From NCBI GenBank assembly GCA_045648445.1, contig JAZRNY010000023.1:9416-73415 (forward strand): a DNA stretch of 64,000 nt, given 5' to 3'. The DNA comes from SIG607 sp045648445 (GTDB lineage Bacteria > Bacillota > Clostridia > Oscillospirales > Acutalibacteraceae). How positions within the stretch are numbered: the first letter of the stretch is position 1; the number at the start of each line of letters is the position of its first letter. This document shows, one piece after another, positions 24,073 through 31,825 of this stretch. The notes below the pieces were generated by a model. It made no database searches, was not told where the DNA came from, and saw only the letters and a list, made by a program, of their open reading frames with translations. The position numbers were made by a program, and so were the translations under genes.

Positions 24073-26175
24073 CTACTTTATACTACTGTATTTATCTTTG
24101 CGTAAAAGCATAAAAAGAGCAAATATAAGAACTGCTGACGCAATGGCTGTACCAATAATGTTTCCACCTTGTGGCGTAAACCAAAGTCCGAACTGGTAAA
24201 TCATAAGGCACATGCCGTAGGCGAATGCGCAAAGATAGGAAATTGCGCCAATAGTCCATTTAGCGCTGTTCATTTCTCGTCTTATAGCGCCCATAGCGGC
24301 AAAACAAGGAGCGCAAAGAAGATTGAACACCATAAAGGAATATGCCGATAGTTTTCCGCCCATAATTTCAGCAAATGCAATTTCGGCAGAATCATAACCT
24401 AACGCACCGAACACGCCGACTATTTCTTCTTTTGCCATAAGTCCTAAAATTGCGGCAATACCTGCCTGCCAATTACCAAAACCAAGCGGTTTAAAGATTA
24501 TTGCTATGGCGGAACCGATAAGGTTTAAAATCGACCTGTCGGTATCATTATTAATATAATGGAGTCCGCCGTCAAAGGTTAAGTTATTTAAAACCCATAT
24601 AATAACGCTGGCTGCCAGTATAACGGTGCCTGCGCGTTTCACATAAGACCAACCGCGGTCCCAAACGGTTCTTGCTACGTTTGACGCAAGGGGGGCGTGA
24701 TAGGTAGGAAGTTCCATAACAAAGGGAGACGGCTTACCGCCCAGCGCCTTTGTTTTCTTTAAAATTATTCCCGAAATTATAACCGATAATACGCCTATTA
24801 AATATGCCGAAACGGCAATTAACGCGCTACCGCCAAAAAGTGCGCCTGCCACAAGACCTACAAGGGGCATTTTTGCGCCGCAAGGAATAAAACTGGTGGT
24901 CATAACGGTTATTTTTCTATCTTTTTCCTGATCGATTGTACGACTTGCCATAATTCCCGGCACACTGCAACCCGAACCTACAAGTAATGGAATAAACGAT
25001 TTTCCCGAAAGACCGAACTTTCTGAAAACTTTGTCCATTATAAAGGCAACGCGCGACATATATCCACAGTCTTCCAACAAGGATAACATTAAAAACAGTA
25101 TCAACATTTGAGGAACAAATCCAAGTACCGCGCCTACACCGCCCAGTATACCGTCGCATATAAGACTGTTAAGCCACGGCAGAGTTCCCAATTCCAAAAG
25201 ACATTTTCGGGCAAAAGGTATTATCCATTCACCAAAAAGTTTATCGTTCATAAAGCCAACCGACCAATTACCTATAGAGCCGATTGAAAGGTAATAAACG
25301 AGAAACATTGCAAGGGCGAAAATTGGCAATGCAAGAAAACGGTTGGTAACTATTTTATCTATTTTGTCAGACATTGTAAGTCTGCCGATACTCTTTTTCT
25401 TATAACAGTCTTTAAGTATTTTTTCAATATAAGTATAACGTTCGTTTATAATAACACTTTCGGCATCGTCGTCAAAATGCATTTCAACGTGACGTATATC
25501 TTTTTCAATATGTTCTAAAAGAGCGCTGTCCAGTTTAAGACTGTTTAGTACCATAGTATCGCGCTCAAAAATTTTAATAGCGTACCAGCGTTGCTGATTA
25601 TCGTCCATATCATGTATGGCGGCTTCTTCTATATGGGCAACTGCGTGTTCAACGTCACCCGAAAAAATATGTTCGGGGACTACCTCGTTACCATAAAGGG
25701 ATATGGCCTGTTCTATTGCCTCAGAAATCCCCTCACCCTTAAGGGCGGATATTTCTAAAATAGGGCAGCGTAAAGCCTTGCCTAATTTTTCTATATCAAT
25801 TTTATCACCGTTTTTTCTGACTATATCCATCATATTTACGGCAATCATTAAAGGAATACCGAGTTCCATAAGTTGTGTAGTCAAATAAAGGTTTCTTTCA
25901 AGATTGGTTCCGTCGACTATATTTAAAATTACGTCGGGACGTTCGTTTACGAGATAATTCCTTGCAACCAGTTCTTCAGGTGTGTATGGAGACAAGGAAT
26001 AAATACCGGGAAGGTCGGTAAGAATTACATCTTGATTGTTTTTTAATTTTCCTTCCTTTTTTTCAACCGTTACACCCGGCCAGTTTCCAACGTACTGATT
26101 AGAACCTGTAAGGGCGTTAAAAAGGGTGGTTTTTCCGCAGTTCGGATTGCCTGCAAGTGCAATTTTTATACTCAT
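24073..26175 (-). CDS. feoB: Ferrous iron transporter FeoB
   Basis: This 700-residue protein imports Fe(II). The N-terminal GTPase has G1 GNPNCGKTTLFNALTG, a G2 region GNWPGVTVEKKEG and G3 DLPGIYSL. A helical GDI-like linker follows (about 165-265), then the membrane domain with gate motifs GSGCSVPGIMASR and SFIPCGAKMPL. It is the middle gene of feoA-feoB-FeoB-associated. Confidence 0.97.
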   Translation of the reverse strand: MSIKIALAGNPNCGKTTLFNALTGSNQYVGNWPGVTVEKKEGKLKNNQDVILTDLPGIYSLSPYTPEELVARNYLVNERPDVILNIVDGTNLERNLYLTTQLMELGIPLMIAVNMMDIVRKNGDKIDIEKLGKALRCPILEISALKGEGISEAIEQAISLYGNEVVPEHIFSGDVEHAVAHIEEAAIHDMDDNQQRWYAIKIFERDTMVLNSLKLDSALLEHIEKDIRHVEMHFDDDAESVIINERYTYIEKILKDCYKKKSIGRLTMSDKIDKIVTNRFLALPIFALAMFLVYYLSIGSIGNWSVGFMNDKLFGEWIIPFARKCLLELGTLPWLNSLICDGILGGVGAVLGFVPQMLILFLMLSLLEDCGYMSRVAFIMDKVFRKFGLSGKSFIPLLVGSGCSVPGIMASRTIDQEKDRKITVMTTSFIPCGAKMPLVGLVAGALFGGSALIAVSAYLIGVLSVIISGIILKKTKALGGKPSPFVMELPTYHAPLASNVARTVWDRGWSYVKRAGTVILAASVIIWVLNNLTFDGGLHYINNDTDRSILNLIGSAIAIIFKPLGFGNWQAGIAAILGLMAKEEIVGVFGALGYDSAEIAFAEIMGGKLSAYSFMVFNLLCAPCFAAMGAIRREMNSAKWTIGAISYLCAFAYGMCLMIYQFGLWFTPQGGNIIGTAIASAVLIFALFMLLRKDKYSSIK

Positions 26176-26186
26176 TTTTTTTACAC

Positions 26187-26408
26187 CTATTCCACTTCTA
26201 TCATTTCGGCATCCGCTTTTCTTAGAGATAGTTCATATCCCCTTACGTGCAGTTCAAAAGGATCACCCAGCGGTGCCACTTTTCTTACGTAAATACGGGT
26301 ACCCTTTGTAATTCCCATATCCATTATTCTTCTTTTTATTGCGCCTTCACCGTGAACCTTTACTACCTTTACGGTACTGCCCACGCGCATATCTTTAAGC
26401 GTATTCAT
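26187..26408 (-). CDS. feoA: Ferrous iron transport protein FeoA
   Basis: This 73-residue SH3-like protein activates FeoB. It has the typical GSTVKVVKVHGEGAIKRR and GITKGTRIYVRKVAPLGDP segments. GAGGGGAAACT lies before the ATG. It is the first gene of the feo operon and follows a strong promoter with palindromic operators. Confidence 0.95.
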   Translation of the reverse strand: MNTLKDMRVGSTVKVVKVHGEGAIKRRIMDMGITKGTRIYVRKVAPLGDPFELHVRGYELSLRKADAEMIEVE

Positions 26409-26424
26409 AGTTTCCCCTCTAGCA

Positions 26425-26440
26425 GTTAGTCGTTGCTAAC
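26425..26440. promoter_or_regulatory. Second, imperfect copy of the feo operator
   Basis: GTTAG and CTAAC arms enclose six bases. It resembles the perfect palindrome 20 bases upstream (26459-26478) and lies in the feoA leader, so it may be a secondary site for the same regulator. Confidence 0.45.
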
Positions 26441-26458
26441 CATAATTGCAAAAATAAC

Positions 26459-26478
26459 TAGTTAGCATCGGCTAACTA
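26459..26478. promoter_or_regulatory. feo operator, DtxR-family-like palindrome
   Basis: A perfect inverted repeat has 8-base arms TAGTTAGC / GCTAACTA around ATCG. It starts right below the -10 element and covers the expected transcription start, where a bound protein would block initiation. Its TTAG...CTAA form resembles boxes of DtxR/IdeR/MntR metalloregulators (inference). Confidence 0.65.
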
Positions 26479-26485
26479 CAGTAGT

Positions 26486-26514
26486 ATAATACTACAAAAG
26501 TTAAAATTTGTCAA
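26486..26514 (-). promoter_or_regulatory. feo promoter
   Basis: TTGACA (26509-26514) and TATTAT (26486-26491) are 17 bases apart on the minus strand, directly above the palindromic operator. Confidence 0.8.
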
Positions 26515-26520
26515 CAAAAA

Positions 26521-26545
26521 AATCCGAGATTTTCTCGGATTTTTT
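26521..26545. terminator. Terminator of the serine hydrolase gene
   Basis: AATCCGAGA / TCTCGGATT pair around TTT, with A and T runs on both sides. It ends the minus-strand gene starting at 27666 reading left, just before the feo promoter. Confidence 0.75.
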
Positions 26546-26547
26546 AT

Positions 26548-27666
26548 TTATTCAAGTTCTATGCCTTCGTGTATAAGATTTCTCATATCGGGATGGACAA
26601 GAGCATTAATGCCGCTTGTTCCGCAACCGAAATATACCGCTATTTTATTTTCAATATCTATTTCGGTATATGCGCCGAAGGCGCCGTCCCAACCAAATTC
26701 ATAAAGACCGCTTTTTGAAAAATTATGCTCGTTACTTACGTGGGTACGAACACCGAGAGCATATTTATAATCGGTCATAGTAAAGGCGGACTGATTTTCA
26801 TTTATAGTCTTTCTCATAATGTCAATACCCTCAAAGGCTATAAGTCGTTTACCCTCTTTAGTCACGCCACCATCACAAAGCATTTGCGCAAATTTTATAT
26901 AATCGTTAACGGTAGTAATAAGACCTGCGCCGCCACTTTCATAAAGAGTTCCCAGTTCGAACCAGTTGTTGTCGCTGGGCAGGTACGAAGTAGTTTTTGT
27001 TTGAGAATTATAATTTGAACGCCAAAAACGTCTGTCTACGCTTCCGAATGTATACTTATAATCGGTTTCGTTCATACCAAGGGGAATAAAAAAGGTTTCC
27101 TTCATAAATTCACCAAGTTTTTTCCCTGTTACCACCTCGATAACACCGCCGAGAACGTCGTGACACAAACTGTATTTATATGCATCCCCCGGTTCGAATT
27201 CAAGGGGCATTTTTGCCATCGCCTTTACTGTACCCAAAGTATCTGCTTTACCGTCGGTCTGATTTTTGTATTCTGCAATAACGGGGTGTCCGCACTCATA
27301 GGTAAATCCTGCCGCCATCTGCATTAAATCAATAATTCTTATGGGCTTTTTAGCGGATTTTAAACCGTCCGCAGTTTTAACCTGTACTTCGGCAAACTCT
27401 TTGATATAATTGCTTAAATTATCGTAAAGACCGAGTTTATTTTCGGTAATGAGTTTCATTATTCCCGTACAAAGAATAACCTTACTGCAAGAATAAATAC
27501 GATAGATTTCATTTCCTTGTACCTTTCTGGTTTTATCTTTATCGGAATAACCGAAACAGTGACGGTAAACGGTTTTTCCGTCATTATTAACAATAAGGTC
27601 GCCGCCCGGAATACCGAAACGGTTTTCAAGATTATCAAGAAACTCAGTAAGTTTAGTAAAATTCAT
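26548..27666 (-). CDS. Serine hydrolase of the beta-lactamase (class C/AmpC-like) family
   Basis: This 372-residue protein has the class C fold. The SxxK motif is in IYSCSKVILCTG (about 60), a Tyr motif is in YKYSLCHDVLGG (about 150), and a late glycine-rich element is in GWDGAFGAY. No signal peptide is visible, so it is probably a cytoplasmic esterase or peptidase, not a resistance enzyme. The start is ATG 27666 with AGGGTGA upstream. The gene stands alone between terminators. Confidence 0.88.
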   Translation of the reverse strand: MNFTKLTEFLDNLENRFGIPGGDLIVNNDGKTVYRHCFGYSDKDKTRKVQGNEIYRIYSCSKVILCTGIMKLITENKLGLYDNLSNYIKEFAEVQVKTADGLKSAKKPIRIIDLMQMAAGFTYECGHPVIAEYKNQTDGKADTLGTVKAMAKMPLEFEPGDAYKYSLCHDVLGGVIEVVTGKKLGEFMKETFFIPLGMNETDYKYTFGSVDRRFWRSNYNSQTKTTSYLPSDNNWFELGTLYESGGAGLITTVNDYIKFAQMLCDGGVTKEGKRLIAFEGIDIMRKTINENQSAFTMTDYKYALGVRTHVSNEHNFSKSGLYEFGWDGAFGAYTEIDIENKIAVYFGCGTSGINALVHPDMRNLIHEGIELE

Positions 27667-27687
27667 TATTATCACCCTATTAAAGAT

Positions 27688-27711
27688 AAAGGGCTGTTTT
27701 CACAGCCCTTT
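27688..27711. terminator. Terminator of rny
   Basis: AAAGGGCTGT / ACAGCCCTTT pair around TTTC, immediately after rny on the minus strand. Confidence 0.75.
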
Positions 27712-27715
27712 AAAA

Positions 27716-29266
27716 TTATTTTGCGTAATCTACAACTCTGTTTTCACGGATAAGATTTACTTTAATCTGACCCGGATACTCAAGTTCTTTTTCAATTCTT
27801 TCGGCAATATCGTGAGCAATAAGCACCATCTGGTCGTCATTAATCATTTCGGGCTTAACAACGATACGGATTTCTCTACCTGCCTGAATTGCGAAAGAAG
27901 TTTCAACGCCATTAAAGGAATTGGCGATTTCCTCAAGTTTTTCAAGACGTTTAATATAGTTTTCAATATTTTCTCTTCTAGCACCGGGACGAGCAGCAGA
28001 AATGGCATCGGCTGCCTGCACTATACAAGCAACAACGGTTTTAGCCTCAACTTCACCGTGGTGAGCGTGAATAGCGTGAACAACTGCTTCGCTTTCACGA
28101 CATTTTTTAGCAACTTCAACACCAAGTTGAATATGGGAACCTTCTTGTTCGTGGTCAAGAGCCTTACCAATATCATGGAGAAGACCTGCACGTTTAGCAA
28201 GTGCAACGTCAGCGCCCATTTCTGCAGCAATAAGACCTGCAATATGGCAAACCTCCATAGAGTGATTAAGAACGTTTTGTCCGTAACTGGTACGGTAATG
28301 AAGTTTACCAAGAAGTTTAACGAGTTCAGGATGAAGGTTATGTACACCTGCATCAATCATAGCGCGTTCGCCTTCCTGCTTAATGGTGGCTTCAACCTCG
28401 GCAGTTGCTTTTGCTACCATTTCTTCAATACGAGCAGGATGAATTCTACCGTCGAGAATAAGTTTTTCAAGGGTTATACGGGCAATTTCTCTGCGAACAG
28501 GATCAAAACTGCTTAAAGTAATTGCTTCGGGAGTATCGTCAATAATAAGGTCAACACCCGTTGCAGTTTCAAGAGCGCGGATATTTCTACCCTCTCTACC
28601 GATAATTCTTCCCTTCATTTCGTCGTTAGGCAATGCAACAACCGAAACGGTAACTTCGGAAGAATGGTCTGCAGCGCAACGCTGAATTGCGTGACCAACG
28701 ATTTCTCTGGCGATTTTTTCGCTTTCCTCTTTGGTCTGCTGTTCGTATTCGAGAACCTTTACAGCCTTTTCGTGAGCAAGTTCGCCGTCAAGCATAGAAA
28801 GTAAATGTTCCTTAGCCTGTTCTACGGTAAAGCCCGAAATACGTTCAAGAAGTTCTAACTGACTTTTCTTGATACGTTCACATTCTTCGATTTTTTCTTC
28901 GATTTCTTTTGCTTTTAACTGTAATTTTTCTTCTTTTGCTTCTAAGTTGTCAATTTTTTTGTCAAGGTTTTCTTCTTTTTGCTGAAGTCTGTGTTCCTGA
29001 CGCTGAATATCACTGCGACGTTCGCGCAATTCTTTGTCATTTTCCTGACGAAGACGTAAAACTTCGTCTTTGGCCTCAACAAGAAGTTCTTTCTTCTTTG
29101 TCTCGGCGGTCTTCATTGCGTCGTTTAAAATGCGTTTGGCTTCATCTTTAGCCGAGCCGATGGTTTTGTCGTCGGATTTACGTCTGTAAGACATACCAAC
29201 TGCAAAGCCAATTACGGCAAGTACAACTGCAACTACACCGCCTATAATGTAAGGCAAATAGTCCAT
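27716..29266 (-). CDS. rny: Ribonuclease Y
   Basis: This 516-residue endoribonuclease starts mRNA turnover at the membrane. It has an N-terminal membrane helix (residues 4-25) and a long coiled coil (about 30-180). The KH domain contains MKGRIIGREGRNIRALE (about 215) and the HD domain has HSMEVCHIAG and AGLLHDIGKALDHE (about 335-370). Length and domain order are standard. Confidence 0.97.
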   Translation of the reverse strand: MDYLPYIIGGVVAVVLAVIGFAVGMSYRRKSDDKTIGSAKDEAKRILNDAMKTAETKKKELLVEAKDEVLRLRQENDKELRERRSDIQRQEHRLQQKEENLDKKIDNLEAKEEKLQLKAKEIEEKIEECERIKKSQLELLERISGFTVEQAKEHLLSMLDGELAHEKAVKVLEYEQQTKEESEKIAREIVGHAIQRCAADHSSEVTVSVVALPNDEMKGRIIGREGRNIRALETATGVDLIIDDTPEAITLSSFDPVRREIARITLEKLILDGRIHPARIEEMVAKATAEVEATIKQEGERAMIDAGVHNLHPELVKLLGKLHYRTSYGQNVLNHSMEVCHIAGLIAAEMGADVALAKRAGLLHDIGKALDHEQEGSHIQLGVEVAKKCRESEAVVHAIHAHHGEVEAKTVVACIVQAADAISAARPGARRENIENYIKRLEKLEEIANSFNGVETSFAIQAGREIRIVVKPEMINDDQMVLIAHDIAERIEKELEYPGQIKVNLIRENRVVDYAK

Positions 29267-29411
29267 ATTTAATTTTCCTCTCTATATATTAAAATGCGTT
29301 TTATTTTAGGATAACCTTCCGAGGCCGCACTTTTACCCCGGTATAAAGTCAACGCAAAAGTATGCTTCGCCAAAATTACATACCTTTTACAATTGTAACC
29401 TACTGTGTTTT

Positions 29412-29440
29412 ATTTTAGCACCATTTACTTTTTGTGTCAA
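29412..29440 (-). promoter_or_regulatory. rny promoter with a leader of about 140 bases
   Basis: TTGACA (29435-29440) and TAAAAT (29412-29417) are 17 bases apart on the minus strand. The predicted transcript starts near 29405, leaving a leader of about 140 bases before the ATG at 29266. That leader is less AT-rich than its surroundings and includes a GC-rich stretch near 29310-29345. I recognise no known riboswitch in it. Confidence 0.7.
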
Positions 29441-29502
29441 GAAAAGGTTATATATATTGTTGTATATTTTTAAAAACACCACTACTAATTGATAAAAAAA
29501 CA

Positions 29503-29540
29503 AAAAAATACCGCAATAACTGACTATTGCGGTATTTTTT
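29503..29540. terminator. Terminator of the cohesin/AraC operon
   Basis: CCGCAATA / TATTGCGG extended by AATA / TATT, six-base loop, A and T runs on both sides. It follows the AraC regulator stop on the minus strand. Confidence 0.8.
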
Positions 29541-29541
29541 A

Positions 29542-30345
29542 TTAGGTTTTTACATTTTTTCGGTATTTCATCGGCGACATACCGTATCTTATGGTAAAAG
29601 CGCGTGAAAAATAAAATTGATCGCAATATCCGTATTTAAGACTTATTTCTTTTACCGAATAATTACTTTTTCTTAACGTTTCCTGCGCCTCGAAAAGCAC
29701 CCTATCGTTTATATATTTTCCAAGGGTTACCCCTACTTCTTCTTTGAAAATTCTATGTAGCCAACTCTCTGATACAAAAAGACTGTTTGCAATCTCCTTA
29801 GCCGTAAGACTTGCGCTTAAATTGTCTTCGATATACTTAATGGTTTTTTCTATTAGCGGATTTTTGCTTTCCAAAGGATTTTTACCTCTACCAAGCAAAT
29901 TGGCGGCTTCCAAAATCACTTCGTGCAGTATTCGTTTTACTGCTATAGCCGAAAGAGAATCGCGGCTTTCCCATAAATTTCTCATTTCGCGAACCATTTT
30001 AGATTTATTTTCAAAAACGATACCGTCGGCACCGCTTAACATATCAAAACCTTCAAGGCTAAACACGTTAACATGAAAATAAATTTTATGCAAAAATGAA
30101 GAACAATTATAGGCAAAATCAGTGTCGGCAGGAAACAGGTATACGTTTCCTTTTTTGAGTTTATACTCCTTGCCGTTGCAACTCACTTCACCCTCGCCGT
30201 CATATACGAAATATATTCTGTTAAAAGCCGCCCTTGCGCAGTCACTTTTCCACGTATCGTCCAACTGACAATCGTATGCCGAAGAAATTCGTATGTCAAG
30301 GGTTTGTATTTCTTTATACAACAGCGGATTTTCAAGATATTTCAT
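29542..30345 (-). CDS. AraC family transcriptional regulator
   Basis: The 267-residue regulator has an N-terminal cupin-like sensing domain (about 1-140, with VSCNGKEYKLKKGNVYLFPA). The C-terminal double helix-turn-helix reads SLTAKEIANSLFVSESWLHR and then VKEISLKYGYCDQFYFSRAF, ending MSPMKYRKN. ATG 30345 follows AAGAGGATT, which lies in the last codons of the cohesin gene. It is thus the third gene of the dockerin-cohesin operon. AraC members of this layout often sense sugars (family knowledge). Confidence 0.9.
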   Translation of the reverse strand: MKYLENPLLYKEIQTLDIRISSAYDCQLDDTWKSDCARAAFNRIYFVYDGEGEVSCNGKEYKLKKGNVYLFPADTDFAYNCSSFLHKIYFHVNVFSLEGFDMLSGADGIVFENKSKMVREMRNLWESRDSLSAIAVKRILHEVILEAANLLGRGKNPLESKNPLIEKTIKYIEDNLSASLTAKEIANSLFVSESWLHRIFKEEVGVTLGKYINDRVLFEAQETLRKSNYSVKEISLKYGYCDQFYFSRAFTIRYGMSPMKYRKNVKT

Positions 30346-30349
30346 ATTT

Positions 30350-31795
30350 TTAATCCTCTTGAGGACTGTCCGAATCTTCTTCCATTTCGTACTCTTCGTC
30401 ACTGTCAAATAACGAACCTATATTTTTGCCCTTTTTCTTAAAGGATTTTAGGACAAGTAAAACTATAAGAAGTATAAACAGTACCGCAAAAACGCAAATT
30501 AGCGCAACTACAGCCGTTTTATCAGCAGAAGTTACCGAAGGCTCTTTAACCTCTTGGTTCGCAAAGGCAAATTTAACAACTCTTTGAACCGTTTTTTCTC
30601 GTATATCGAAGTTATAGTAACCCAAATTTCCGTTGGGAGAAATCGCAGAAAATACCACGAAATCAGCAAGGTCTGCGTCTTCGTATTTATAGCAGACAAC
30701 CTGTTTGCCGTTTAAATCATAGTTCGATTTATAAAGTCCCTTTGGTGCTTCTTCGGTTACGTCCTTTACTATATATGTAAAGTCGTAAGTAGAAATATAT
30801 GCAACACTAACTATACTGCCGTTTTCATAAAGGAAAAAGTCTCCGTTTTCGCCGTCTTTTTCAATAAGATACAAAAGAACGGTTTTGCCCGAAAGGTCTT
30901 TATACGCAGTAACTTCATTTTCGCCGTACATTGCGGTAGCAAGACTAAAACCTGTCGGCGGTTCAAGGGTTGCATCCTGTTCTGCAATATAGTAATCCTT
31001 GCCGTCAACGTTTACTATAATATCCGAAACGTTACCGGACACGGTAATATCATTTCCATTTTCATCCAAACGGTTAAAGGTAACGGTATATCTTCTTATT
31101 TCACCGGTAGTTGCCACTACAACTATGGTACGGGTATTGTTACCTACTTTAAGTTGACGGTCACCCTCTACACTAATAGAAGCCTTCGGGTCTACACTGT
31201 CGCAAGAAAGTACGCCGTCGGTTTGAGAATAAGGCACCACAACGGTGTATTCGGTAATTTCGCTGTTAAAAACAGGGCTTAAAGTGCCTGTTGCCACAGT
31301 AATAGAAGTAAGCGCCGCTTTTTTTGTAGAATTTAAATCCTGAGCGCCGTTATTTTGGGATTCAGTTGTTTTAAAACGATTAGATGCACCCTCAACAGAA
31401 ACTTCGCTTGTACCGTTTAAAGCAACTATATTTTTTGCGCGAATATAACAACTGCCCTCGGCAATAACTTCAAAATCAAACTTTTTAATAAATACGTCAT
31501 CAGGTCCATTTACAGTAAAACCGATTGTTGAGCCCGAAACCGATGCGTCGCTTCCGGAAGACTCTAAAAATTTTAAAACAGAACTGTCAAATTCCAACTT
31601 ACCGCTGACCTCATTTAACTGAGTATCAGAGGTTACCCTTAAAGTCACCTTTAAAGTTTCACCTACTTTAAGGTTGTTTCCCGAAAAAGCGATGGTGGTT
31701 TTAGTGGTAAGCGCACTTACCGACGGGCACATTATCAAAAAAAGGAAAACTGCCACAAAAGTTATTAAACCAATTTTTCTAATCAACTTTTTCAT
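30350..31795 (-). CDS. Membrane-anchored cohesin-domain surface protein
   Basis: This 481-residue exported protein has a signal peptide (about 1-28). A cohesin-like domain (about 30-140) contains NLKVGETLKVTLRV and LEFDSSVLKF. A cadherin-like beta-sandwich (about 160-245, FNSEITEYTVVVPYS) comes next, then a region of unknown fold. A single membrane helix (about 432-453) and an acidic cytoplasmic tail end the protein. Cohesins bind dockerins, and the gene just upstream in the operon encodes a protein with a type I dockerin. I infer that this protein holds that hydrolase at the cell surface. Confidence 0.82.
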   Translation of the reverse strand: MKKLIRKIGLITFVAVFLFLIMCPSVSALTTKTTIAFSGNNLKVGETLKVTLRVTSDTQLNEVSGKLEFDSSVLKFLESSGSDASVSGSTIGFTVNGPDDVFIKKFDFEVIAEGSCYIRAKNIVALNGTSEVSVEGASNRFKTTESQNNGAQDLNSTKKAALTSITVATGTLSPVFNSEITEYTVVVPYSQTDGVLSCDSVDPKASISVEGDRQLKVGNNTRTIVVVATTGEIRRYTVTFNRLDENGNDITVSGNVSDIIVNVDGKDYYIAEQDATLEPPTGFSLATAMYGENEVTAYKDLSGKTVLLYLIEKDGENGDFFLYENGSIVSVAYISTYDFTYIVKDVTEEAPKGLYKSNYDLNGKQVVCYKYEDADLADFVVFSAISPNGNLGYYNFDIREKTVQRVVKFAFANQEVKEPSVTSADKTAVVALICVFAVLFILLIVLLVLKSFKKKGKNIGSLFDSDEEYEMEEDSDSPQED

Positions 31796-31825
31796 ATTTT
31801 TTACTTCCCTTCAACCATTTTTTAA

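Noticed and set aside
26548..27666. Serine hydrolase as an antibiotic-resistance beta-lactamase
   Set aside because: It has no signal peptide and only general class C fold motifs, so a housekeeping esterase or peptidase is more likely.
27812..28516. Long plus-strand open frame of 234 codons opposite rny
   Set aside because: It is antisense to the conserved KH-HD coding region of rny and has no start context.
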